A model generated the notes under the pieces. It had not been told where the DNA came from. It was given only the letters and a program-made list of their open reading frames with translations, and searched no databases. Shown one piece after another: positions 31,306 through 39,983 of a stretch of DNA of 64,000 nt. Source of the stretch: Olsenella sp. An290 (GTDB lineage: Bacteria > Actinomycetota > Coriobacteriia > Coriobacteriales > Atopobiaceae); the NCBI RefSeq assembly GCF_002159535.1, contig NZ_NFIU01000009.1, forward strand, positions 20,580 to 84,579, read 5' to 3'. Each line of letters opens with the position of its first letter. Position 1 is the first letter of the stretch. The position numbers and the translations under genes were made by a program.

Positions 31306-31663
31306 ATGCCCACGCCGACCGCTCGCACCCGCAACAGAGCCCTCAGCAAACGCGCCTCCCGAGGCCCTGCCGCACGGCACCAAGCCCCGGCTCCGGCCAA
31401 CACAAAACCAAAAAGTACGCGCCCCCTCAATCAAAGGAGAACGGTGTTTGTTCCCCATAATGTCCTTTGGTTCCCGATTTATGCACCTACATCTACCTTT
31501 TGGGAACATCTCAAACTTCTCAAAACCATTTGTATGCCTGAAGGTTAAGATACGAGACACGCCAAATTGTGGGAGGGGCCACGCTTCTGTACGGGGCTGG
31601 CCGCCGCCCACGGCTGAAAAGTAGGGCGGGGCCAACGGCTTCGAGTTGTGAGGGAGTACCACC
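31306..31663. other. Upstream region of the pilus operon
   Basis: No gene is seen. The stretch 31440-31560 is AT-rich compared with the flanks and holds GTTCCC (31449 and 31470 areas) and a later GGGAAC (31502), forming inverted and direct hexamer repeats that could be operator sites. No clean -35/-10 pair is evident. Confidence 0.45.
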
Positions 31664-34600
31664 GTGGACGCCAAGCGAAGCAAAATTGTGACCGGAGGGG
31701 GGTTGCTCGCTGCCGTATGCCTGGCCGCGGTTCTAAGCGTCGGTAACGCGCTCGTTCTCCCCTCCGCAACGTTTGCCGAAGAGGCGACGACAGAGTCGAG
31801 CGCCGGAGCAAGCTGGGAGTCCTCCCTCCCCAAAAACATTCCCTCCCGTTGGGACCGCGCCGTCGTGACTGTGGCGCGGAGCCAGGTTCGCTATACCGAG
31901 AAGTCTCTGTCTGCGGTCGCAAACGAGCAGGCCACGGGGTCTGCGTTCTTCTCGCGCTATGACGAGTGGGCCGGCGAGCCCTCCACGGAGTGGAACACGC
32001 TCTTTGCGTCCTTCTGCCTTGAGAACGCCGGCGTTGAGGGCATGCCTCAGGACACCGACGCCCAGGCGTGGGCAGAGAAGCTGCAGAAGAACGATCCTTC
32101 TCTGTATGTTGCCGCGGCCGACCACGCTCCCGAGCCTGGCGACCTTGTGTTCTTCCGCTCAGACGAGGGCGAGAAGAACGAGGCGGCTCGCGTGGGCATT
32201 GTGTCCGAGGTGACCGAGGCCACGGACGAGACGCCGGCCCAGATGAAGGTCGTTGAGGGTGACGTTGACGGTGCGGTTGTTGAGACCGCCTACGACCTTG
32301 ATGACGAGAGCATCCTCGGCTACGGCTTGCTCCCCGAGCAGCCGGCGGATGATGTTACCGCTGAGGGCGCCGATGCTGACGACACGGTGACGCTTGACGA
32401 CACGCTCACCTACGAGGCCGAGGACTACACCGTTGCCGTGAAGGTGTCCGGCGAGGCCACGGTCTCCGAGGGCGCCGATTCCGCCGAACCTGCCAGCGAG
32501 GCGGAGGGCCTCTCCATGGAGACCGTCGCGCTGGACGGCAGCACTCCGGAGTACCAGGCCGCCGAGGCCTACCTCGAGGACAATGATCCTGAGAGCGTGG
32601 TCAGCGTCTCCGCTCTCGAGTTTGAGTTCACCTATAACGGTCAGGCGCTCGACGTCTCCGACTGTGACGTGACCGCTGAGGTCACTCCGAGCGAGCAGCT
32701 GCAGGCCGAGGCCAACGCCATCGAGACCTCCGAGGACACGGCGGACGAGGCCGAGGTTGGCATTGCCCTCACCGCGCTCCAGAGCACCGAGGGCAGCGAG
32801 GCCCAGGAGCTCGACACCGTGATGGTCGAGAAGGACGCGACCGAGCGGCCGACGATGACGCTTGCGCTCGACGCTGCTGCACCCGCGCTGCAGCTTGTGG
32901 CTCGCGAGGCACTGAATCCTACGTTTACGGTGCAGTATTACGCGAACCTCACAACGCTTGTCCGAAACGATGACGGATATCTGAGAATTCTTGACACAAG
33001 CGGTAATGGTGACGGTACGGGGGGCAATCTCCCGACGAATGGCGGAAGTTTGCCGCAAACAGGCCTTTATGTCGAGGACGATGGCTCCCTCGAGTCCACG
33101 ACGACTCTTATGCAGCTATACAAGGAGAAGAGCTTTAACTACTTTGATGCTCCGGGCCTGCCGTATGTGAACATCTTCCGTGATAATGGAAACTACACTG
33201 CTAAAGAGGTCTGGGTGCTGAAGGACGGTAAGTCGGCGTCGAGCACGAACCCTGATGACTGGGAGACCTACGGGCCCATCGGACAGGCGACTGAGCTTCA
33301 CTTTACGAACAATCCCGATAAGAAGGACGATCCGGACACCATCTATATTGAGGATGGAATGGTCATTCGCCTGGTCGCAGATCAGACGGAGAGCAACTAC
33401 AACAATGCCGCTACGTTCTATGATTATGACATCACAAACGACGGTAGAAATACTTGGGATGGGACGAACGGTGCCCATGGAATCAACAGCAATAGTAATT
33501 ACCAGGGTACTGGAGCTAAGCTTGCTTTTGGCAATGCCAATACGGGCACGGGCCTGGACACTCAGTCCTGGAATGGTAACACGCTCAACAAGTATAACAA
33601 CGCGAGTATCGAAGGCTGTACGTTCGGCCTGGTGAAGGGCCTCGATGACCAGGGGCATATTGTATATGCCGACGACATAAGCGCTCCCAAGCTCTTCGAC
33701 GACGGTTCGGCAATTGGAAAGAGGGAAATAACCAATTATTCTCTCGACTTTAATCGAGCTGGGGATACTTATACGCTCTCCGCAGTAAGTGGCGCAGGAC
33801 TCGACAATCTTGAGAACTTTACGAGACTTGATCACTATGTCAACGGTGAGATGTTCTGGCAGAACAGGGTAATTTATACAAATAACTTCTGGCCGATGGA
33901 CGGAAACCGAGGCACTGATGGCCTAACCGGCGAATACTATAACCGAGGCGATTTCGTCGGGTATGGCGGCAATGATATGTATCCGCCAAGTGATGACAGC
34001 AAGGCTCACAATAACCTGTTCGGAATGGTGTACAGCGTTAACTTTAAGCTGACTGAGGACTACGTCGGCCCGCTGGAGTACTACTTCTTCGGCGACGATG
34101 ACATGTGGGTATTTCTCGATGGCAGGCTGATCTGCGATATCGGTGGCGTGCACAGCTCTGTTGGCATGTATGTCAACCTGTGGGACTACATCAAGCAGGG
34201 CGATGCAGGCGAGCACACGCTCAAGTTCTACTACACCGAGCGCGGTCTCTCTGGCTCCACGTGCTACATGCAGTTCACCCTGCCGTCCGTCTCCTCTAAC
34301 ACCCCTTCGTATCAGAACAGCCAGCTGAAGGTTCAGAAGGAAGTCGTAGGCAGCGCAGATCCCAATACCGAGTTCAGCTTTGATATCAGCATCGAGCATG
34401 AGAACGAGGTAGTTGAAGGTTCTGACTATTCAATCGTCCGCTACGACGCAGAGGGCAACCGCGTCGAAAGCTCGCTGCTGACCGGTGGTGAGGGCTCCTT
34501 CAAGCTCAAGGCCAACGAGTACGTAATCATCGACTACCTGCAGCATGGGACCAAGTACACAATTAAGGAAACGGGCGCTGAAGGCTTTGAAGTCAGCAAC

Positions 34601-34813
34601 CAGATTGATTACGGCACCACAAACAAGTCTGAGACGGTAGTCGGCACGATAGCTCCGGGCATTAGCAACTTCGTGTTGTTCACCAACACGGCACGACCCA
34701 AGCTGCCCGACACCGGCGGACCGGGAGCACTCATCTTCACCCTTGGCGGAGCCGCCGTCATTGTGACCGGCCTTACGTATGGGTTCTATCAGCGGAAGCG
34801 TTCTTCTTGCTGA
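31664..34813 (+). CDS. Pilus tip adhesin: CHAP-like and fibro-slime domains, LPXTG anchor
   Basis: A 1049-residue surface protein, probably the pilus tip. Order: signal peptide (1 to about 38), CHAP-like domain (about 60-230), acidic linker (about 235-430), central adhesin region, fibro-slime domain (about 730-875, YYFFGDDDMWVFLDG, DIGGVHSS), one Cna-B-like domain (about 885-1000), sorting motif LPDTGG at about 1013, hydrophobic helix, basic end. In the CHAP-like domain the expected Cys and His positions read WNTLFASF and ARVGIV, so it is probably non-catalytic. GTG start at 31664 with GAGGGAG upstream. The stretch 32910-34020 is AT-richer than either side, suggesting recombination. First gene of the pilus operon. 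Confidence 0.85.
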   Translation: MDAKRSKIVTGGGLLAAVCLAAVLSVGNALVLPSATFAEEATTESSAGASWESSLPKNIPSRWDRAVVTVARSQVRYTEKSLSAVANEQATGSAFFSRYDEWAGEPSTEWNTLFASFCLENAGVEGMPQDTDAQAWAEKLQKNDPSLYVAAADHAPEPGDLVFFRSDEGEKNEAARVGIVSEVTEATDETPAQMKVVEGDVDGAVVETAYDLDDESILGYGLLPEQPADDVTAEGADADDTVTLDDTLTYEAEDYTVAVKVSGEATVSEGADSAEPASEAEGLSMETVALDGSTPEYQAAEAYLEDNDPESVVSVSALEFEFTYNGQALDVSDCDVTAEVTPSEQLQAEANAIETSEDTADEAEVGIALTALQSTEGSEAQELDTVMVEKDATERPTMTLALDAAAPALQLVAREALNPTFTVQYYANLTTLVRNDDGYLRILDTSGNGDGTGGNLPTNGGSLPQTGLYVEDDGSLESTTTLMQLYKEKSFNYFDAPGLPYVNIFRDNGNYTAKEVWVLKDGKSASSTNPDDWETYGPIGQATELHFTNNPDKKDDPDTIYIEDGMVIRLVADQTESNYNNAATFYDYDITNDGRNTWDGTNGAHGINSNSNYQGTGAKLAFGNANTGTGLDTQSWNGNTLNKYNNASIEGCTFGLVKGLDDQGHIVYADDISAPKLFDDGSAIGKREITNYSLDFNRAGDTYTLSAVSGAGLDNLENFTRLDHYVNGEMFWQNRVIYTNNFWPMDGNRGTDGLTGEYYNRGDFVGYGGNDMYPPSDDSKAHNNLFGMVYSVNFKLTEDYVGPLEYYFFGDDDMWVFLDGRLICDIGGVHSSVGMYVNLWDYIKQGDAGEHTLKFYYTERGLSGSTCYMQFTLPSVSSNTPSYQNSQLKVQKEVVGSADPNTEFSFDISIEHENEVVEGSDYSIVRYDAEGNRVESSLLTGGEGSFKLKANEYVIIDYLQHGTKYTIKETGAEGFEVSNQIDYGTTNKSETVVGTIAPGISNFVLFTNTARPKLPDTGGPGALIFTLGGAAVIVTGLTYGFYQRKRSSC

Positions 34814-34873
34814 GCGTTTGAATCAAGTCCTGTAGGAAAGTTCCAACTGGGAAGGAATGAGAGGAAGTAACCT

Positions 34874-36331
34874 ATGAAGCATTTGAAGAAGTTCATAGGG
34901 GCGGTCGCCGCCGCACTCATGGTCTTTGCCATGACCGTGACGCCCGCGTTTGCCGCGAGCGGCACCAACGACAACAGCGGCTCCATCACCATCAACGACG
35001 CTGAGCCCGGCCACACCTACAACGCGTATCAGGTTCTCGTCCTCGAGAGCTACAACACTGACAAGGGCGCGTACTCCTACAAGGCGAACGCCGACTGGGC
35101 TGAGTGGCTTGCAACCCAGACCCAGTACGTCTCCGTCGACGCCCAGGGCTATGTGACTTGGGTCAAGGATGCCGATGTTGCCGCCTTCGCTAAGGCTGCC
35201 ATCGCGCATGCCAAGGAGGCCAAGATTGCTGCAAAGGGCACTCAGAAGGCCCCCGCTGCCGCTGAGGGCGCGCAGTACTCCACCGTCACGTTTAGCAACC
35301 TGAACCTCGGTTACTACCTCGTTGACACCACGGTCGGCACGCTCTGCTCGCTTGACACCACCACTCCTAGCGCCACGATGGAGGAGAAGAACGAGCTGCC
35401 TCCTGTGAAGAAGGAGGTCAAGGAGGACTCCACTAACAACTGGGGCGACGAGAACAGCGCCGAGATTGGCGATACCGTCGAGTTCAAGACCACCATCACC
35501 GCCAAGAAGGGCGCGGAGAGCTACGTCCTCCACGACGTCATGTCCAAGGGCCTGACGCTCAACGCTGACTCCATCAAGGTTCAGGTCGGCGGCACTGATC
35601 TTGCTGCGGCTAACTACACCCTCAAGACGTCCGACCTGAACGACGGCTGCACCTTCGAGATTGAGTTTACTCAGAGCTACCTCGATACCATCACCGCGGA
35701 TACCGACATCGTCGTGACCTACAGCGCTGTGGTGAACGAGAATGCCGTCATCTTTGTTGACGCTAACACCAACAAGACCAAGCTGGCGTTTGGCGAGGAT
35801 CACCGTGACGAGACCACGTGGGATGAGACCAAGACCTACACCTACAAGGTCGATGTCGTGAAGACTGACGGTGACAACAAGGTGCTTGACGGCGCCGAGT
35901 TCAAGCTCTACGACGCCAAGACTAGCGGCAACGAGATCGCCCTTATCGAGGTCTCTGATGGCGTGTATCGCCTCGCCAAGGATGATGAGACCGGTGTCGA
36001 TCACATCACCACTGTTAACGGCCAGCTCGAGATCAAGGGCCTTGATGCCAACACGACCTACTGGCTCGAGGAGACCAAGGCCCCTGAGGGATACAACAAG
36101 CTCTCCGGTCGTGTTGAGATTGCTGTCAAGGATGCCAACATCGACGCCACGGTCAACGGAGGCGTCTGGCACGAGGGCGACGGCGGCATCCACGTCGTCA
36201 ACAAGGCCGGCAACATCCTGCCCTCCACCGGTGGCATGGGCACCACGATCTTCTACGTGGCCGGCGGCGCCATCGTCATCGCCGCTGCTGCGACGCTCGT
36301 GTACCGCAAGCGCATGGAGAGCAACCGGTAA
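34874..36331 (+). CDS. Major (backbone) pilin with isopeptide domains
   Basis: A 485-residue Gram-positive shaft pilin. Signal peptide 1-31 (ends TPAFAAS); N-domain to about 170; pilin-motif lysines in ELPPVKKEVK near 174-183; middle D2-type domain (about 190-300); Cna-B domain with E-box YWLEETKAPEGY (Glu near 399); sorting motif LPSTGG near 449-454, hydrophobic helix, KRMESNR tail. Class C sortase joins the Thr of LPSTG to a pilin-motif Lys to build the fibre. It lies 60 bases after the tip gene and 116 before the sortase. Confidence 0.9.
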   Translation: MKHLKKFIGAVAAALMVFAMTVTPAFAASGTNDNSGSITINDAEPGHTYNAYQVLVLESYNTDKGAYSYKANADWAEWLATQTQYVSVDAQGYVTWVKDADVAAFAKAAIAHAKEAKIAAKGTQKAPAAAEGAQYSTVTFSNLNLGYYLVDTTVGTLCSLDTTTPSATMEEKNELPPVKKEVKEDSTNNWGDENSAEIGDTVEFKTTITAKKGAESYVLHDVMSKGLTLNADSIKVQVGGTDLAAANYTLKTSDLNDGCTFEIEFTQSYLDTITADTDIVVTYSAVVNENAVIFVDANTNKTKLAFGEDHRDETTWDETKTYTYKVDVVKTDGDNKVLDGAEFKLYDAKTSGNEIALIEVSDGVYRLAKDDETGVDHITTVNGQLEIKGLDANTTYWLEETKAPEGYNKLSGRVEIAVKDANIDATVNGGVWHEGDGGIHVVNKAGNILPSTGGMGTTIFYVAGGAIVIAAAATLVYRKRMESNR

Positions 36332-36367
36332 GTATGCATAGGCCTGCGTGAGCGGGCAGTCCCGGCT

Positions 36368-36396
36368 CCGCCGGGGAGGTTCTACCTCCCCGGCGG
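36368..36396 (+). promoter_or_regulatory. 12-bp stem-loop between pilin and sortase genes
   Basis: CCGCCGGGGAGG (36368-36379) and CCTCCCCGGCGG (36385-36396) pair perfectly with a 5-base loop. There is no T-tract, so it is more likely an mRNA stabiliser or partial terminator that keeps pilin above sortase expression. Confidence 0.75.
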
Positions 36397-36406
36397 ACGC
36401 GGGGGA

Positions 36407-36432
36407 CCACGATAGCCTAACGGCTACAGTGG
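36407..36432 (+). promoter_or_regulatory. Imperfect palindrome next to the sortase ribosome site
   Basis: CCAC-TAGCC-loop-GGCTA-GTGG spans 36407-36432, ending one base before the AAGGAGAGG ribosome site (36434-36442). It could be an operator or a structure limiting sortase translation. Confidence 0.5.
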
Positions 36433-36447
36433 CAAGGAGAGGCCAGC

Positions 36448-37263
36448 GTGAGCAAGAGCACCAGGAGAACCGCATCAAACGTCGTTCTTATCGTCCTTCT
36501 TATCGCTGGTTTGTCCCTGCTGCTGTATCCAACGGTCAGCAACCTTTGGAACTCGATGCACATGTCGCAGGCGATCGTCGATTACTCGGAGGAGGTGTCG
36601 GACATGAACGCACAGGACTACACGGCGTTCTGGGAGCGTGCGGAACGCTACAACCAGGAGCTCGCCCAGGACCCAGACCGCTTCCAGATGACCAACTCTG
36701 AGCGGGCGGACTATGAGAGCCAGCTCAAGGTGTCCGACACCGGCATCATGGGTTACATCGAGATCCCAACCATCGGCGTGTCCGTTCCCATCTATCACGG
36801 GACGGAGGAGTCCGTCCTGCAGGTTGGTGCCGGGCATCTTGAGGGAAGCTCGCTGCCAACGGGCGGATTGGGGACGCATTGCGTGCTCACGGGTCACCGC
36901 GGGCTGCCGAGCTCCGAGCTGTTCACGGACATTGACAAGCTCGAGGTCGGCGACGTGTTCGAGCTGACCGTGCTTGACCGCACCATGACGTACGAGGTCG
37001 ACCAGATTCTCACGGTTGACCCGTATGACATGGACGCGCTTGCCATCGATCCGCAGCAGGACTACTGCACGCTCGTCACGTGCACGCCCTACGGCATCAA
37101 CACGCATCGCCTGCTCGTCCGCGGGCATCGGGTGTCCAATCGGACCGCGGAGGACGAGGTTGCCGCTCAAAAGGTGAGCCCCGTTGTGCCCGTGGCGGTT
37201 GCGGGCGGCGTCTTGGTTGCGGCTGGAATTGCTCTGCGAGCCCTTTCTCGCAGGAAGAACTAG
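36448..37263 (+). CDS. Class C (pilin-polymerising) sortase
   Basis: A 271-residue transpeptidase. N-terminal helix (about 11-31), lid region containing DPDRF before YIEIPTIGVSVPIYHGT, catalytic His150 (LTGHRG), Cys212 (TLVTCTPYGINTHR) and Arg221, and a C-terminal membrane helix typical of class C. It polymerises the neighbouring pilins. GTG start at 36448 with AAGGAGAGG upstream. The next gene begins 12 bases later. Confidence 0.93.
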   Translation: MSKSTRRTASNVVLIVLLIAGLSLLLYPTVSNLWNSMHMSQAIVDYSEEVSDMNAQDYTAFWERAERYNQELAQDPDRFQMTNSERADYESQLKVSDTGIMGYIEIPTIGVSVPIYHGTEESVLQVGAGHLEGSSLPTGGLGTHCVLTGHRGLPSSELFTDIDKLEVGDVFELTVLDRTMTYEVDQILTVDPYDMDALAIDPQQDYCTLVTCTPYGINTHRLLVRGHRVSNRTAEDEVAAQKVSPVVPVAVAGGVLVAAGIALRALSRRKN

Positions 37264-37275
37264 GAGGGACATCGT

Positions 37276-37920
37276 ATGAAGTGGCTCAGAAGACTCACGG
37301 CACTTGCGATGACGGTGCTCGCTTTGAGCCTTACGGGCGTTGCGGCCTACGCGCACGAGGTACCCGATCCGTCGCGCACGGGGACGATTTCCGTCAGCAT
37401 GAAGTATGACGGTCAGCAGGTTCCCGGCGGCACCGTGACGCTGTATCGCGTGGGGGACGTTGTCTCGGATAACGGCGACTACCTGTTTGCGCTTAACGAT
37501 GCCTGCGCTGACAGCGGGGTGTCGCTTGACGACCTGCAGTCTCCGGACGCTGCGGAGGCGCTTGCGGCGTGGGTGACGTCTCACGACGTTGCCGGCACCA
37601 CGGTTGAGGTTGGCGCTGACGGCACGGCCACGTTTGGTGACGTTGCGCTGGGCCTTTATGTCATGGTGCAGAACGAGCCGGCTTCTGGCTACTACGCCAT
37701 CGACCCCTTCCTCATTGGCATGCCGCTGACCGAGGACGGCGCGTACGTGTACGATATTGACGCAAGCCCCAAGCTTGAGCTGCAGAAGAAGCCCGTGACG
37801 CCGCCCACGGAGGAGACCGCTCCCGAGACGGGCGACCCCGCGACGCCCGTGGCCGCCTTTGCGCTGTGCGGAGCCGCGCTTGTGGGCGTTGCCCTGGTTG
37901 CGCTTCGCGCGCGCCGCTAA
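37276..37920 (+). CDS. Minor / basal pilin
   Basis: A 214-residue exported protein: signal peptide 1-27 (AYAHE), one Cna-B-like domain (TISVSMKYDGQQVPGGTVTLYRVGD ... YVMVQNEPASGYYAIDPFLIGMPL), then a Pro/Thr linker, an APETGD sorting motif, hydrophobic helix and RARR tail. APETGD differs from the LPXTGG motifs of the tip and backbone proteins, which suits a basal subunit moved to the wall by a different sortase. Last structural gene of the pilus operon. Confidence 0.85.
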   Translation: MKWLRRLTALAMTVLALSLTGVAAYAHEVPDPSRTGTISVSMKYDGQQVPGGTVTLYRVGDVVSDNGDYLFALNDACADSGVSLDDLQSPDAAEALAAWVTSHDVAGTTVEVGADGTATFGDVALGLYVMVQNEPASGYYAIDPFLIGMPLTEDGAYVYDIDASPKLELQKKPVTPPTEETAPETGDPATPVAAFALCGAALVGVALVALRARR

Positions 37921-37944
37921 CGACGGTTTTGCGAGGACGTAGGG

Positions 37945-38232
37945 ATGCCTGCCAACACGGTCATCATCTACTCTCCGCGCCGGCTGACGCCGACGGAGCG
38001 CAGCATTCTTGCATACGTGCTCGACCACGAGGGAGAGGCCTGCTCCAAGGAGGAGCTCGCCGCGACCTTGGGACGCAGCAAGGTGACGGTGAGCAAGTCC
38101 ATCTCGCGCCTGCGCGCGGATGGGCTGCTCCTTTCTGAGCCGTGCTACGACGAGAATGGCGCCCAGCTTGCAAATGCCTACCGCCTGGCACCCTCCGGGG
38201 CTTCCGCCGTCTCCCGCGAGTCTACACGCTGA
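37945..38232 (+). CDS. Small winged-helix DNA-binding protein
   Basis: A 95-residue protein with a wHTH fold (LTPTERSILAYVLDHEGEACSKEELAATLGRSKVTVSKSISRLRADGLL). It resembles the C-terminal DNA-binding domain of response regulators or MarR-like proteins, without any receiver or ligand domain. It starts 24 bases after the basal pilin and shares the terminator, so it is probably an operon autoregulator. That role is inferred from position. Confidence 0.75.
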   Translation: MPANTVIIYSPRRLTPTERSILAYVLDHEGEACSKEELAATLGRSKVTVSKSISRLRADGLLLSEPCYDENGAQLANAYRLAPSGASAVSRESTR

Positions 38233-38285
38233 TTCAAGCGCCTTCGCAATGAGCATGTGAGCGTGGCAGTTCGCTGCCCGTGATT

Positions 38286-38320
38286 GAGCCGCCCAATCTG
38301 ATCGCGGGCGGCTCTTTTCA
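38286..38320 (+). terminator. Terminator of the pilus operon
   Basis: GAGCCGCCC (38286-38294) pairs with GGGCGGCTC (38306-38314), followed by TTTT. Confidence 0.9.
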
Positions 38321-38567
38321 TATCTTGCCGGGCGCCGCGCGCCGTTGAGGGCGGCTGTCCGACGGTGCTTATACCACATGACGCCGCGTTCCCGTCAATA
38401 TACATTTTTTATTAAGTGTGAAGGATAAGGCGTGTAAAACGTGGCAGGCTTCCACTTGGTCGGGGCGGGTCTTCCGCCATATCTCAGTATTGCTGGGTGA
38501 TCGGCGGCTTTGGGCGCCGGGACAAAGAGTGCCGTGCGATACCTTGAGACGGAAGTGGGAACGCGTC

Positions 38568-39312
38568 ATGAAGTGGGAACCAAGAAGGAAGAGTCGCCTG
38601 TTTGCCTGTGTTATGACGCTCCTGTTGAGCGTAACGATCAGCCTTGTGGCGGCACCCTCCGCGTCCCTGGCCGACGGTTTTGAGGATCACGTCCTTAGAA
38701 CCGCCCTTCCGCCAAACACAGCATGAACATGTTTGACTACTGGCTGATCGACAGACTGGCCGTCGACTACTCGTGGAACAATCTGCCCGGATACCGCGAC
38801 CAGGGGATAAACGCGGGTCATAACCTGCGCTTTGTGTACTCCACCCGAGGGGAGAGCGCTCCCAACACAGGCTTTTTTGGCGGCCCCCTCATGGGAATTG
38901 TGGGCAACACGCTTGATGAAAACGGATACCCAACGCTCTCGGTCACATACGGTGGCGAATCCCTTGCCTATCTGTTCGATATGAGCAATGAGGCAAGCGG
39001 CCAGCCGGGCAAGGCAACCTATCCGGGAGTGAGCGGGCTCTTCCGAGTCGACGACGAGGGATATTACTACTATGACTCCCGTCATGAGTTTGCCTCGCTC
39101 GACGCTGCCACCCATCACGTCAACGTGTATGACACGTGGGCGGTCAAGGCGTCGCCTCTTCCGATGTCCAACCACGACGGGCAGTTCTTCCCGCTGGACC
39201 GGCCGACCACCGTCTTTGACCTTGTCGACGGTGCGCTTGTGCAGAAGGACGTTGCCGACCCGAGGTCCCTCTTGTTATTTTGCCCGTCTTCCCCACAGGG
39301 GAGGCGGGCTTT
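38568..39312 (+). pseudogene. Decayed second pilus-tip adhesin (frameshifted and truncated)
   Basis: A signal peptide frame starts at ATG 38568 (CVMTLLLSVTISLVAAPSASLADG), then the reading frame shifts by about 38700-38726 into a second frame carrying MNMFDYWLIDRLAVDYS ... GINAGHNLRFVYS ... GYYYYDSRHEFASLD ... GQFFPLDRP. This is the N-terminal pattern of large tip adhesins (MFDYW ... DDEGYYYYDS), not found in the gene at 31664. The second frame then runs straight into a terminator hairpin near 39282, so most of the protein, including any anchor, is lost. One frameshift plus a large deletion makes it a pseudogene. Confidence 0.8.
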
Positions 39313-39316
39313 TCCT
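39282..39316 (+). terminator. Terminator retained after the adhesin remnant
   Basis: GCCCGTCTTCCCC (39282-39294) pairs with GGGGAGGCGGGC (39298-39309), followed by TTTTCCTTT. Confidence 0.8.
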
Positions 39317-39390
39317 TTATGCGGATACCGCATGCTATATTTCATAAAAATATAAAATATATTCAGGTTAAGAGCAGCATTAGAGAATAA

Positions 39391-39870
39391 TGGTGTGACA
39401 TTCTCTCTCCGGATGCCTCCTTGGTCTTGGGCCTTGGTGCGGCCGCCGCAGGCTCCCCAAGGCCTGTCTCGGGCCCCATGCCGGAGCTTTCCGTGGGGGA
39501 GGAGTCCTACGTGGGCTCCGTCGAGCTGCCAACGCTGGGGCTGGAGCTGCCGGTGGCGTCGGGCCCCCGGGACGGGCACGTTGACCTGGCGTGCCGAATC
39601 TCTGGGTCGGTGTACGAGGGCGACCTCGTCCTTGCGGGGAACGATCACCGCGCCGCCTTTGGCGGGCTGGGGCTCCTGCGCCCGGGGGACGCGGCGTACG
39701 TGAGCGATACGCTGGGCCACCGGTTTGCGTTCGTGGTGGAGGCCGTGGGGGCCTCCGCGTCCGACCGCGCCGGCGCAGCGCTCACGTTGCTCACGCAGAC
39801 GGACGCGGGGGAGCCCCTGGTGGTGACCTGCGTCGCGGCTGCCGAGCACTCTGGCGACTTCGCGTACTAG
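39391..39870 (+). pseudogene. Sortase-like remnant lacking catalytic residues
   Basis: The frame opens after a stop at 39388; its first usable start is a TTG at 39421. It encodes about 150 residues: YVGSVELPTLGLELPVASG ... GSVYEGDLVLAGNDHRAAFGGLGLLRPGDAAYVSD ... LTLLTQTDAGEPLVVTC. This matches the core of adhesin-linked sortases (YVGxLEIPxLGLxLPV, DLVIxAHN, LTLFTCTxxGxxRVxVRC), but the His position reads Asn, the catalytic Cys reads Gln and the Arg is absent. The N-terminal leader and membrane anchor look truncated. It follows the adhesin remnant and is probably its former partner. An intact non-catalytic protein is less likely. Confidence 0.65.
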
Positions 39871-39983
39871 CGGGACGGCACCGCCGGGCAGCGCGGGCCC
39901 CATGCGCGTGCGGCGCACGCAATGCGGGGCCGGTGCTACCCTAGTCCCCGCACGTTTCCGCACGACCAGACGGAGTCTTCCCC

